A stretch of DNA of 64,000 nt from Trichopria drosophilae. Its lineage: Eukaryota; Arthropoda; Insecta; Hymenoptera; Diapriidae. Of the stretch, positions 1-13,300 are shown one piece after another. The notes below the pieces were generated by a model, which had not been told where the DNA came from, ran no database searches, and saw nothing but the letters and a program-made list of their open reading frames with translations. How positions within the stretch are numbered: the first letter of the stretch is position 1; each line of letters begins with the position of its first letter. The stretch is from assembly GCA_030407085.1 (NCBI GenBank), contig CM059587.1, forward strand, positions 94,421,001 through 94,485,000. The letters are read 5' to 3'. A program made the position numbers and the translations under genes.

Positions 1-1949
1 CGAGAATGCAGGAAAAGCAACAAATCCGATAAAAATCAGCCATTTTTAATACGCCATCTTATATTTTTGATATTTCTTCTAAGAAGTTTACATACAAAAT
101 GGTCGCAATTATAAACTTGCTAAATATTTTATACGTTTAGAATAAAAATGAGAAAAAATTTACTATTATAATAAACGTTAATTAAAATACGTATTGTAAT
201 ATTTACAATTATTAATCTGGATGATATAATACGTATTGTAAATAGTACAGTACCTGTACTAAATTTTACAATTCACATTGTGAAACGCAAGATACAATTC
301 TCTCCATAAACAGGAGTAATTGATGCCAAAATCCAATTTTTGGCATTTTTTATGTTTATTTGTAACTCTTTCAAGTTTCGAAGTAGTAATTATTAATACT
401 TAAATGTCTTAAATTAAAAGATTAATATAATAAAATATCAAAGAATTAATTCGATTTCTTACGAACTGAATTGGGGCTCTAAACAGGATCTGATCGGGAA
501 AATATTGATATATAGAATATTTTTATCATAATAAATTGGTATTGTTTTAATTTTTATTTATTCGTATTCCTTTTTTTATTTGCTTTATAGCTTACAGCAT
601 TTTCACGGGTTTGTTATGTTTTTGTTCTTCATCTAAGTTATTTATATACAAACCAAACAAAAGTCGAAAAGTTCGTTTGTTTACTGCCATACTATATGTA
701 TTCTCTAAAGCTCGCCTGTTGATCGGTTTTTGAGTGAATGAAAACTCAATTCTATAACGGGTTATAACAAACCTAAGACCATCGCATACACACCTGGCGA
801 CAGCAAACGTAACTAAATTAAATTCCTAATGACCATATGAATATGTATGTATTCATCACGTTATTCACTTCTGATTTGTCATTACGAACATCTTTGCTGT
901 GAAAGATGGTTTATAAGCCATAAAAAGTGGATTATTTTCAATTTTTCAATAAAGAATTTGAAAACTGAAGGATTTTCAAGAAAGCGGAAAACAAGTCATC
1001 TAATTCAATCCAACCGTCCAATGAAATTACCAAATTTTATTAATATCATATATTTTAGAAAAATAATCAATTTGTATTCTTTTATATACAAAGAAAATGA
1101 AACTTTATTACATTTTTTAGGCCCAAACTGTTCGGTAATTCTTAGAATAAACCGTTATAATGAAATGAAACATTAGAAACTAAATATTAATATTATGTCT
1201 TACAAATAATTTAAAAAAAAATTGTTTACATAACTCAACTAAATACATTTCTTGAACAATAATAAGAATAGCTAATTCGAAGCATCAAACTCCATGAATT
1301 AATCATATATTTCTAAAGCATTTTCCATTCCAACAAGTTTGTTTTTCCTTATTCTTGCGTTAAATGAAAGCATTCTCTAAAAAAACCATTATCGATGTAA
1401 CAATTGGTTAAAGCATCCTTAATAAAGATGTAATTGTTAATAAATCACAAAGCAATTTGCGGTAATGATTCAATTTGCACTCTCGGATACTAGAAGAAAT
1501 AAAAGGAAGTAATATTCCGCAACAGTATGGCGAGAATCCCAACAACCGGTTCAATGATTCATTCTAGTAATTTAATAATTGTCGTTAGTCTAGAACTAGT
1601 TTCAAGATATGGCATTTTAAAGCTGTCTTTTAATAGGCGAGTAAAATCGTCCATTGTCAAATAACTTTAACAAGAATTCAAAATAAATATGAAAGTTACT
1701 CTTAAAATATTTCAAGCAATAAACAAAACGTCATGAACGTATCAATTGTCATTTTACACCATACTTATAATAACCAATTATTCGTTCGAAACGGTTAAAA
1801 TGGTGTAAAATTAACACAACAAAAATATAAACCAGAACTTCAGGGGATCCACTTTTTATTTAAATTTCAATCCCAAAATTCTTCGAAAAACGATTAATCA
1901 TCCAAGGGTAAAATAATTGCATGGAAGAAATTCATTAATTTGTTAATTA
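1..1949. other. AT-rich non-coding DNA, probable msh 5' intron
   Basis: This stretch lies upstream of the first visible msh exon. It is presumed intron because that exon opens with a splice acceptor and no earlier coding exon is seen. No open frame here resembles a known protein. A short hairpin lies near 1752-1808 (TTTTACACCAT and its complement). Nothing else is supported. Confidence 0.5.
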
Positions 1950-2225
1950 CTCGATACCTACGCGTCAAGATGGCTCATCCATCATCGGTTTTAAGGCAGC
2001 TCCTATCAAATGCGTGACAATAGATCGATGCGAATTCAATCCAAGGAATCGACCAATCGGAGCTCTCGGCAATCCCCACTCCACCTATTGGCAATTAGCG
2101 ACTTGATGACTGCGTAATAATTGTCGTTTGATTGACGTGTTGAAGGTAGGAAGTTAATGGACTCGGACGATGATGGAGACATAATCGTTAAATATATAAC
2201 CTGCTCTACAAACGTCCTATCGTCA
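1950..2225. promoter_or_regulatory. GC-richer block in the 5' intron, candidate conserved non-coding element
   Basis: This is a compositional island in very AT-rich surroundings. It contains CCAAT-like, CAATTAGC and TAATAATTG motifs (around 2080-2130), the last two fitting homeodomain-type sites. It shows no coding pattern and no repeat signature. Developmental homeobox genes usually carry enhancers in long introns, so regulatory use is plausible, but this is inferred from composition and motifs only. Confidence 0.3.
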
Positions 2226-5200
2226 GTGTAATTGACTCAAAAATCAATCCAAATTAATACTCGACTCATTTTTCGCTTATTTTTATATTTGACCGTTTCA
2301 AAACAAGACTTTTTCCAGTTATTTTTAAACGTGACATTCGGAAGGAAAGGAAATGAAAAAACAAGATAAACGAGTTGACAGACTACAATAAGTAATTAGA
2401 GTCAGTCATTACTACCTTTTGTTTCTAACCTAATTTTTTTATACCTCTGAATATACTTCAATTAGAGGTGTGTTGAAAATAAATATTATAAAATACCTAT
2501 ATAAAAGCTGTTGATGTAACCCCGTAAAAATAAAATACTTAATAATTAAAAGTGGTAAATTAACTATATTATTTCCCACTAGTTCAAAACGTAACAGTAG
2601 AATTTGATTCTTAAAACTATTTAAAGGATTTTGTACTGTTACTAATATTATTTAATTCTAACCATTATTTGAATTATTTCAATCGTCATGAAATCACTAA
2701 ATTGAAAACTAACCTGACACTCTATAAAGACAAAAATACCTTTTTTAAAGGATTCAAAATAATTATCAGTCGGTATTTTACAATTCCGGATAGTAAATAC
2801 AAATTTCTGTCAAGTATATGTTTTCATACTTCTAATTCTGCTATAATTATTCGTAATAATCTTTTTTCAATGACAACAAAAAAATTAATGAAGTTATTGA
2901 TAAATTTAGTCCATAATTTAATTTTATGTAAATGTAAAAACTCTATTTTGTTGTTCACAGAATTTATTCGACGTCTTCAAGTGATAGTTTCTAATGTGGA
3001 TTATGAACGGTTTAATTTAAAAAAAGGCATAAATTAAATTAAAAATTTTTGATACAGTGTGTTATTTTTTCTTTCGACACTCGACTAAAATTCGCTAATA
3101 ATGAAGGTTTTTTAGCAAAGAATCTTATTCGTATCTATTTCTTAGAAATCACACGATACTTATCTTCACCTTTCTTTTCATGAAAGATTTGTTTGCCAAT
3201 GAAGAAGCGATTTATTGAAATTAATTAAATATTGACACCAAAATTATTTTGCTTCGAGTCTATTGAATTAATTACTAAAAACTATTTATTTTATAATTTA
3301 ACTATATTCCGGTATTTTCATGTTAGATAGTAGGAATAGAAAAACTTTTGATATTCATGTTATTAGTATAGTAATGTTGCTAATACAAAGTGCATTGAAA
3401 TGCAACGAACAAAACAAGAGACATAAATAAATAGATTATGAATAAATGATTACTTTAGTATCTGAAATAAACACCCCCACATTCGACAATGTAATTGTTT
3501 TGTATTGCTATTACTAAATACAATTTTTACAACCTTACAATGCAATTATTGCCAACGTTATTAAGTTGCTTTGAAAGGACATGTCTGTCACTTGCGAGAA
3601 AAATACGACAGTAGCGCATCTATGGATTATTTACAGAAGCTAGCAGTTTTGTTACTTATCGACTGTCGGCAACAAGAAGTGTTTTTAGGTAGTTTAATGT
3701 TTGTTTAATGTTGAGACTATTATTTTTAACACAAAGTTAACACAAGTTTAATTGTAATTGATTTATCTCATTATTATTTATTTAGTTACATATTAACTCA
3801 TTTATAAACCAGTGTTTTTTTTCCTTTATTAAATGTTTAGCATTGATAATACTATTAAAATAAACTCATTTAAATTGAAAAAGGCAATAAAATGGGACCA
3901 GAACGCATTTAATGAAGTTATTAAATGTAATTTATTCGTTTTATCTAAGCTATTTCGGTCGTTTCTTCCATTTATTGCATTTATTACATTTATTTCCTTT
4001 GATTTATGTCCTGCGGATTAGTTCGAAATTCCGTTATCTCCAATTTGCAAAACTTAATTACATAAGAATTTTATTAAAGATTTGTTTTACAATTTTCGCA
4101 ATTAATTTAAACAATAAATAAAAAATGTTTTAAAGATCCAATGTTTAAGAAAACAAATGTTGGAAAGATGTGATAAGTTACTTTCGGAGTACTTAAATAT
4201 ATCACTTATTTACTTGGAGTAGATTATGCGACAATAATACAGTAATCTAGTAATACAATAGTCGTCTTAATTAATTGAAGAACAACAGATGACGTAATAG
4301 GACTTAAAAAATATGCAAATTATAAAATTACAAAGAAAAATTCTATATAAAAATTGGTAGTGCATAATAATTCTGAATAATTTTATATTTGTGCGTAAAA
4401 TTGTTACAAGTCTATCAAACGAACAATAATAATTTGCGTTTCAAAAATTAAACTATTACCAATTTAAAATTATTAAAAAAAAATTAATATATTAATATTA
4501 ATTACAGTTACACAATAATTTAACTCTTAAAGAAGGTTTGTTTATGTCGTCTTAATGTTTCAAGGCATGAGTTTTTTTTTAAGACACTAGATGGCGTACC
4601 AATTCAACAAATAAACTCGCGAGACTTTTATTTGACCGTTAAGTGATACATATAATGAAAGGATGATTGCTTCTATTATCAATAAGAACAAATATTAATG
4701 AATTGTGTTATAAGTATAATTTTAAAACAAATTATTTATTAAGAAGAGCGCATTAAGAGCTCTTTCTAAACAGTACATAAGAAAATGTATTATTAAGTCG
4801 TCTTAAAGAGTTTTTAAATAATTCTTAGTGGGTAGTTAAGCAGAAAAATTATAATTAATTTGTTTTATTTGAAAAAGTAAAAAAAGGACGATAAATTATA
4901 ATAGATTCAAAGTAGCGTTAATAAGTTATTAATTATGAACATATGTAATTAAAATATTTAAATCGATACGATCAGTAAATATTAAATTAGTAATTACCAA
5001 AAGATCCGACGAGCCTTTTTTTTAACCCGGTTTCGACACTTTTGGGAGTATTAATCACCAAGTATTCAAAGAAGTGTCTACTCTTGCATTGTCATATATT
5101 TGCTTTCATTAAAGAAAATTAAACAAGAACCAATTAAAAGTCGCCTTCTGTGAAATAACGGAAAAATAGAGATTTAATCGATTTACGTTCTATTTAATTT

Positions 5201-7299
5201 TTAAAGGTATTTACCACTAAACAATTAAATTACTACATAATTGACGCAGATCATCAATAGCATTGTTTCAAAAATCGTCGAGTCACACTTCGATATTCGA
5301 TAACGATTGCTTCACAAATAGTCGGTGTAAACGATTGAATCTTTTTTTAAATAAAACAAGAATTATCTTGAAGATAATTAATATCTCAATTTCTACCTAA
5401 AAATCACCTTCCGAGCTTTTTTAGTAAATTATGTGTTTAACTGACGTTTAGGTTTATTAAACTTACTATTCTTTATTGTTAAAGGAAATTGACCATTTTT
5501 CATAAAAAAAATGAAAAGTATAGGTTCTAGAAGTAATAATCGATTGTTTTAAATAATTTTTTTCAAAATCTTTTGGCAAATTTATTGTAAAAATATTTCT
5601 ACTTTATATATAGAAATTGCCTTAAAAATAAACAGTTTTACATTTTTAAGGTTACGAGGGTATGTCACACAAGTTAATTTTCCTTTTTATGTAAGTAGAT
5701 TAAATAAGGTAGGAATTTGTTTTTATGTATACAATCCTTTATGACCTGTAATGATCAATTACAAATTTTCAAATTAGATCTGATATCGTCAATATAAATT
5801 AATATATTTACGGTCTTTAACTAGATTAGTAATCCATCACACTTCGAGTTTAGTCGTAACTAATTATATATTTCTTTTAATTTCTTCCATTCTGATCTGA
5901 TTTAAATGACCAGATTATACTAAAGTCTTTTAGTAGTACCTATGTGATTTAAGAAAATTTGATCTAATTGTATGGAGTGAAAACTGATGACCGTAGATTA
6001 AGATTAATTATTTTTCGACGTAAACAAAAATTTAAACTGACAAGATGATTACATACCATTTCTGTTGAATTATTATATCTTTAAGATTGTTTAAAATTTC
6101 TAGATGCAATTTACTATACTAATTTATAAAAATCGTCATTCATTTTTAATTACATTATTAGATTTATTACGTTTTTAATAACGATTGTACTGCATTATTT
6201 ACTAATAAAGAAATGGGAATGAAGATTATGGATAAAATTGATTTTTTTGGAAATATGAACATTTTTAAGGCCTGGTTATGAAAATTACCTAAAATTAAGT
6301 CCATGAAATGAAATTCTATTTCTACTATACATCATTTGTTATTAAATTTGAATTGGTGCATACAAAAAGTGCACTGTTATTCATTTTTTGGTAAGTTGTG
6401 ATGATTATAAATTCTTACTTTTAAAGTCCAGATCAATATAGTTTAATAGAGTGAGAACTATTAATCTCTGTTTCCTGTTGTTTGATTTATGCACAAAGTC
6501 GTGAACTTAGATCCCCTTTTTCATAAATTGGACATTTAATTTTGGTATTACAATAATGTTTCGCTGCTTGTAAATATTTATCCAATATTGTTTATTAGTT
6601 ATAACTTTATTATGTATAACTTAATTAAATATAACTTTATTTACATTATTTTATTCGTGTTTATGTTAATTTCTATATGCAATTACTCACTGATACCACT
6701 TTAGTGGCCAAATTCCAATAAAAAATTGAAGATCTAAAAAAATAACATACACGATAAATATATACATTTCTATAATTTCCTATTCCAATGGGCTACTTCT
6801 AAGATCGAGACAAACTAACTAAAATGTCGTAGAAAATAATTTAAAAATACAATATATGTTTGAAAACAAATTAGTTACGTACATGTCATAATTTCTTTTT
6901 TGTTTCAATTTACTAGTTATGTATGAAATGAAGGGCATTAAATCCATTACTAATTTTTACAATTATTTCATTTATTACAATATAACTATAAATTAAGCAC
7001 AAAATCATGCATGGATTATTTTAAAAAAGTGACATGTTTGCTCAATAATATTTCGCAAAGTAAGGCAGTTCTTTTACTTTTTTTAAAAATTATCTTACTT
7101 ATTTAGTACCATTGATGCATGAACCGATTTATTGTAGAAGAATGTAACCGTGTAACAGGTTTTGTCTATATAAAGAATACAAATTTACTGAACTTTACGT
7201 AAACTTGGAATATAATATCCATACCAAGGATTTTTATCCTGAGATAAATAAAGTGATTTTTATTCATGTTTCTAGTATTTTTTAGGATACTGTCCATAG
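2226..7299. other. AT-rich intronic DNA without recognised genes
   Basis: About 5 kb of AT-rich sequence with many stop codons in all frames. The longest open frame (2669-3037, 122 codons) has a composition dictated by AT-richness (Lys, Asn, Ile, Leu, Phe) and no recognisable domain. One CTCF-like motif at 4585-4597 is listed separately. No transposon ends were recognised. Confidence 0.5.
4585..4597 (+). promoter_or_regulatory. CTCF-like insulator motif
   Basis: The string CACTAGATGGCGT matches the core shared by vertebrate and fly CTCF sites (CNNNAGRKGGCR-type). In flies CTCF binds boundary elements. A short motif can occur by chance, so this is only a candidate. Similar motifs occur at 38574-38588 and 57844-57858, on the far side of the homeobox exons. 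Confidence 0.3.
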
Positions 7300-7570
7300 T
7301 AACTTACCATTATCCTTAAGGAGCCAAAATTGGAAAAATCGATTTAGTAATTTTTTATTTACATTTTTTACTGAAAATTTCCGTCTTGCCGGCAAACACT
7401 TTAGAATCCTCTTAAAGGGGTTTGGCATTTTCTACAATATCGTTTATAGTAATTAAAATTGCCCTTACAGAGCCCGAATTTCAAAAAATCGTTTCAGTCA
7501 CATTTTATTTTCGGTTTTTAATTAACATTCTACCTTATCATGGGAGCACTTTAGAACACCCAGATTTCAC
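7300..7570. repeat. Copies of the inverted-repeat family that recurs at 9.2-10.3 kb
   Basis: The segment around 7430-7570 contains AATTAAAATTGCCCTTACAG, then a CCCGAATTT box, then a GAGCACTTTAGAAC box. The same ordered boxes occur several times between 9.2 and 10.3 kb in both orientations. A partial further copy lies at about 7310-7410. This looks like an old non-autonomous repeat family and carries no coding content. Confidence 0.55.
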
Positions 7571-7859
7571 GTGGAATGTACATGAGTATAATTCAAAATT
7601 TACTTCTGGATAAGTTCAAAATAAAAACTGCAAATATTATTTAGTAACTTACTTAATTATTAACAGTAGATAGTAACATTTTTAGCAAAATTACTTCAGT
7701 TCGACAATTTTTACCAAACTAACAAATTTTTTTTCAATTTTAATTTCCTTTATTCCTATTTTTAAATGTCGTTTTAGAACATGTTATTTTAAATAAATTA
7801 TTTAAGAAAAAGTTAGTAATAATCGTCAATATTTTCGGATAACTATATCAGAACATTTC

Positions 7860-8170
7860 AGTCATTTCTAGGGAAAATAATTTATAGTTTAAATGACCGT
7901 GAGATCGAAATATAATATCTTTTGTAACGTTAACGAAGCATTCCGGTTATGGATTACGGAGCCATCTATCTTCTCACGCAGAACTATTGTTCTAAGAAGT
8001 TAGAGATTAATACTTTCTCTTTAAAACAAACCAATTGTTTGTCACAGGGCTTTTCTAAAATATGACAGTTTATGTAACCGATTCTAACGGAACATTTTGA
8101 TTATGGATTTCGGCGACATCTATCTTCTCAGGCAGAACTACTTTTTAAATACTTTTGAACTGTCCCTTTC
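7860..8170 (+). repeat. Two-copy direct repeat, ~154-bp period
   Basis: TTATGGATTACGGAGCCATC at 7947 recurs in diverged form (TTATGGATTTCGGCGACATC) at 8101. Both are followed by TATCTTCTCA and GGCAGAACTA-like boxes, giving a spacing of 154 bp. Flanking sequence is more weakly alike. It is best read as a degenerate two-unit tandem repeat. Confidence 0.55.
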
Positions 8171-8379
8171 TCCTTAGAACAGAATAATTGTTAGTTCCAT
8201 TTTGCCACTTTTATAAAATCTATCATCACTCATGATGATATCATCATCAAAATATATCGGCATCATTCGATTTTCCTTTATGTAAATGCAGTACGTTTAC
8301 CTGACGCGCCGTGCAACGAAACAATGAAACCTAGTGAACTTTGATCGCATATTACGAAAATAAGGCGGTCAATATTGCT

Positions 8380-9000
8380 ACTACTTGTGACTCAACTTAG
8401 CATTACGTAAACAAATCGGCTTTTAATTACCGACCGGATGAAACTCCGCAAGATCGAGGGAACCCTGTTAGATCGTACGAAGTCCGATCTACCATTCTTG
8501 TCGCAGCGGAGGATCTCGCCGCTCCCGGAGGAGAGATTGACAAATCGGCCTGCGATCATGTCAGGCGAAATAAAATAATTACGATTTAGTTTTCGATCTC
8601 GCCGGTGGCTAATTAACCGCCGCTGGGTATACAGTAAAAAAAGAACGGATCGCGCAAGGCTTTTGTGGCCGCCGCTCGATTGACGGGGCCGCCATTTCCA
8701 GACGTCGGTAAATACGCACAATCCAAGACGAATGTCACGTATATGTCCAGTACTTGATGTACGCCATCTTTTTTTTTTACCGATCCTAATTAATTTCCGT
8801 TAATTGCCGATAAGGGAAAACTCACTCGCATTATGATCGACCTGCATGATCTTATCAGGGATATTACGATCGGATAATTCCAGCTATAAGCGCGAATTAA
8901 CGAGAGCCGATACGCGCCTTTAGCCAATTGCGTCCAGGAGGCGATCGACGATCGTTTCACTCCGAAACGACGGATGACGCAACCTATGAAAGTTTTTGTA
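8380..9000. promoter_or_regulatory. GC-richer island with TAATTA sites, candidate intronic enhancer
   Basis: The composition shifts sharply toward G+C, with many CGATC and CCG words, and is interspersed with homeodomain-type cores. TAATTA occurs at 8576-8581 and 8610-8615, and TAATTAATTT and TTAATTG lie near 8788-8805. An open frame crosses the island on the minus strand (8392-8721) but its translation is low-complexity Arg/Ser-rich and matches no domain I know. Position inside a long developmental-gene intron and clustered sites make an enhancer likely, though unproven. Confidence 0.4.
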
Positions 9001-9179
9001 TTCTAGTCGTAAATATACCGCGGTATTAATTCGTCTTTTGTTATATTTATTCTCTTAATTAAGCAATAAACCAGACAAAATTTATATTGGACTAGTTTAC
9101 GTGTCGTTTTATTGATTTGCAAGTCTTATGTATTTCTTTGGACTGCAGAAATCGCTTTGAATATATGTTATAGTTACGT

Positions 9180-10320
9180 TTTGTAGTGAAATTTCCTACC
9201 TTACCGACGGACCACTTTAGGACCCCTTAAGAGGTTCTAAAGTGCTCGTCAGATAAGACAGAAATTTTCACTAAAAATCGTAAATAAAAAATGATTGTAT
9301 CGATTTTTTTAAATTCGGGTCCTGTAAGGGTAATTTTAATTAATATAGACGGTGTCCTAGAAAATGCCAAGGAAATTAATTGAGAATTGACCGTGAATTT
9401 TCGGAAATAAATAAAAATCACTTATTTAATGCTTAGAATTTCCCTTACCAAGCCCGAATGTTAAAAGTGTTATTCAGTCATCTTTTATTTACGTTTTTAG
9501 TGAAATTTCCTACCTTACCGACGGACCAGTTTAAGGCCCCTTTAACGGAATTCTAAAATGGTCTGGCGGTAAAGTAGGAATTTACACTAAAAGCTGTACA
9601 TTAATAATGAATCAATTTCTCCAAATTCGGATTGTGTAAATGCCATTGTAGATTATGCAGCCTTTAAGGCATGAAATCATAGAATTGAGAATTGAACTAA
9701 CATTTTTAGAAATGAATGATGTTTAATATAAATTTCCGACAATTCTTGGTCAATTATTAATTAATTTCTTCGGTATGTTTTCAGAAGACCACATATAGTA
9801 ATGAAAATTATCTTTACAGACCCCGAATTTTCCAAAATTGATTCACATATTTTTAATGTACCGTTTTTAATGTAGTTATCTTCTTCGGACATGCACCACA
9901 GCACCCCCGTAATTGGGTTGAACAGCTTTGTTGCTTGTTAATATTTATATAATATCTGTACAGTTTCCTGCGTTACTATATTTCTTTTAAAAAAAACAAC
10001 ATTTATTACTGTTATGATCTTTTTGTGATTAGTAAACAAATTTTAGTCCTCTCGTTGATGTGCTTTTTTTAATGATTGTAAGTCTCATACGTTTATTTTT
10101 AATGCAAAGATCGCTGTTAAAATATTATTTGATGGTTCTAAAATGGTCCACCTATAAAGTGGGAAATTACTTTAAAAACTGTAAATAAAAGAATAAGTCA
10201 ATGTATTAATCGAAATTTGGGTTTTGTAGAAACAATTTTTTTTACTTGTTACAGTTGTTTTTAAATGTCGATGTAATTAATTGAGAATTGACGGAGAATT
10301 TTTGAAAATTGTTACATTTT
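9180..10320. repeat. Chain of alternating inverted repeat units
   Basis: A box TTTCCTACCTTACCGACGGA occurs at about 9189 and again at about 9506. Each is followed by a CCTTTAAGG/CCTTAAGAGG pivot and then the reverse complement of the preceding boxes (AAAGTGCTCGTC or AAATGGTCTGGCGG). The GACCCGAATTT-type box alternates in direction near 9310 (minus), 9450 (plus), 9625 (minus), 9820 (plus) and 10205 (minus). At least five units in head-to-head and tail-to-tail order make a series of potential hairpins. Related units lie at 7300-7570. Confidence 0.65.
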
Positions 10321-13300
10321 TACATATTTTCAATAACTTTTGGTCAATACTATCATTTAATTTCTTTGGAATTTTTAGAGATCTTTATATAATACTCTAT
10401 TTCTAAAGATTCTAAATATTCTAAAAAGTATTCAGTGGTTTTTAATTGACTGTTTCTACTCTAGTTCCATAATTTACTGAAAAAAATCAGAACAACTGTG
10501 ATATATGCCGGAAAATGGACAAGGTTGTAAACGATTTTTCAAAATTTGGATTTAGCATCTGTAATACTACTCTTTATAATTTCCTGGAAAATACAAACGA
10601 CATTAAGTAAGAGTTGATCGAGGGTTATCCATAATAAATAAAATTCGATTTCTAAAACGTGTAGGTCCTTTTTTAATTAATTTATTTAAAATGGTTTAAA
10701 AGTTAGTCTACAATGATTAAAATTACTTACTTTAATTTCAACATTTCTTGTAATAGACTAACTCATCGACTATTTCGTCAAAAGTTTAGCTGATAATGTA
10801 GTAATCTGCACTGAAAACGTTGTATTAGTAAATCGCTTATAAGTTTTAATTTCAGAAAATACGTTTATATTGATTTTATTAGTTGATGCCTGAAGTAAGG
10901 GGTTGCTGATATTAGGACAGGTTAACTAACCATCTATTTATAATAATGGCTTAATCAGGATATTCAATATTAACAAACGATTTGAATGTTATAGTTTAAC
11001 CATTAACACACATATTTGTGACATTATGCAACGATTTAATACACTGTTATACTAACATTATTTAGTACATAGTTGCAACGGTTTAAACAAATATTTTTCT
11101 AAACTACATTATTTAGTGCGTAGTTGCAACGACTTAAACAAATATTTTTCTATTTCTTGGATAACTGTTTTTTTTTAATGAAGATTAAACAGGAGAGATC
11201 AGAAACTAGACGCTTCGCCCATTGAATCTTCATTCAATTTGGTCATGGATTTTTATTGTTAAATCCAAATATAAACCAACAAATAATTAACAATATTCCT
11301 TAATGAAAATTACTTAAGTACTCAATGAAACTACTTATTTTGTAGCCGCATATAGTTCAGATGATTAAATAACAGTTAGGGTAACTAAATTTTACTCAGT
11401 TTAAAGAACAATAGTTATAACTATTTATAAAAATTTAGTTTCCACTAAACATTTCACCATTTATTAAAATTTAGGACTAAATATTTTTCTCAGTAAACCA
11501 TTCTGACAATTGTATTTTTTCGTACGTCTTTGCAAATTATTATTTAGACGAATTTCTGACAATTCAAAAGAAATTTGTTCGTTTCCTTCATCTTATGGAT
11601 TTAATATATGATAGTGTAACTTAAAACAATGATTGCAAAATTACGCATTCTTATAATAACATTTGGTAATTTGACATAAATATAACCAAACAATTTTTTA
11701 AAAATTATGTATGAATAGTAGAAATTATTTTGCAAAATCATCTTTCATTTACCAAAATTAGTCTGTTCCAATAACTTTTAATTAAGATGCAATAAGTTTA
11801 TTATGATGGCACTGCCTTTAATATTATTCTGGTGTTACAATGGACCCTTTTTAATGAATATTTTATTCATCCGATAATTAAAGCAGAGATTTACGTTTAT
11901 GCAATGGTTCGTTAAAGAAGTTTCGAAGCGAAATCAACATAAACGTCATATAAAATAGACCACGTTGCACAGTTATTATGTAATTATTTCGTAAATTATT
12001 TGCTTCCAGTATGATTAAAAAATCCATGCAAATATACCTGCGTAACACGGTACAAACAAAAATGGCGATACTTGTAATACATATTTCGATTATAGTGAGT
12101 ACTTTCTTTTATTATTTAAATATGCTTGTATTTTCGAAAAAAATAAGCATAATGAAGTGACAAATAATCACTTCTGAATTCTTCTGAACCAGTGAATTTG
12201 TACCATGAAAACTTTTTCTTTTACTGTAAAAGACTAAAAATTCTTTTACAGGAGTTCTCCTTTATGAAATTGAGGTTTTAATACAAAAAATCGTCACTTT
12301 TCTATAATTACAATAAAAATGTACTATAAAACTCTGCAATAAAATCGATTAGTTATTACGCTGCGTTTTATATTTTCTGAATTTTACAAAATATAATTTT
12401 TTTAACAAAAATTGTTTCTAAACTAATATTGACGAAATAAAACTGAATTCAAGTTATTAATGTCGTTTATATTAACATTACAACACTGGACAAATTAGAA
12501 ATCTTGGAATGAATTTTGTAGTCTAAGAAAAAGAATATGAAAAAATTATGCCAAATTAATTTTCAATAATGAATAGACCACCTTAAAAGTTAATGGAAAA
12601 TAACGAGAAATTTGATTGAATGAATCAAGGGCATATCAATTGAATGGAACAATGAAATGTTATATTTAAAAATGATTGAATGAAATGACTCTACTGAATT
12701 GAACGAAAAACGTTACAAAAAATCGTTAAAAAAATCAATTACTTAATTTGTATCGTAGCGAATTTTAAAAATTGATATTTCAGCTTCTGTATGTATACTA
12801 AAAGTTTAATTATTAATTCAAATAACTTAAGACATTTTTTTAGGTGCGTTATGTAATGTTTTTACTCGTATAATGAAATTTAAACAAATTTTTAAAAGCA
12901 TTAAACAAACCAGGTAGAATATTGTTTCTTTAATATCACAATCGAATGTTACATTACGTTTGGTTCTAGGCGATTTTTTAATTGTAAACTTGATTAATGA
13001 TTCAATATAAATGGAACAGTTAAATAAATAAAATTAAACGGGTTTAAATTGAGTTCTTTACCAATAGCCAAATCAAAATATAGAAACAAACTCTTACACT
13101 AGTTTCATTTTGTTCTTAAAAATCTTTTACCATTATTGTTTTTAATATTTCTGTACTTACATAAAGGATTACGTGTTCTTAAAATATATTTTTAATCGAC
13201 AACTCGACTCGTAACTTTCATTTTAAGATTGGATAACAATAAACGTGTTTAATTTAACCTCTATGTACCTTAGTAACAATGAAATATTGTTAAATGGCAT

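Noticed and set aside
8392..8721. 109-codon minus-strand open frame
   Set aside because: It crosses a GC-rich island where stops are rare; the translation is Arg/Ser-rich with no domain or splice context.
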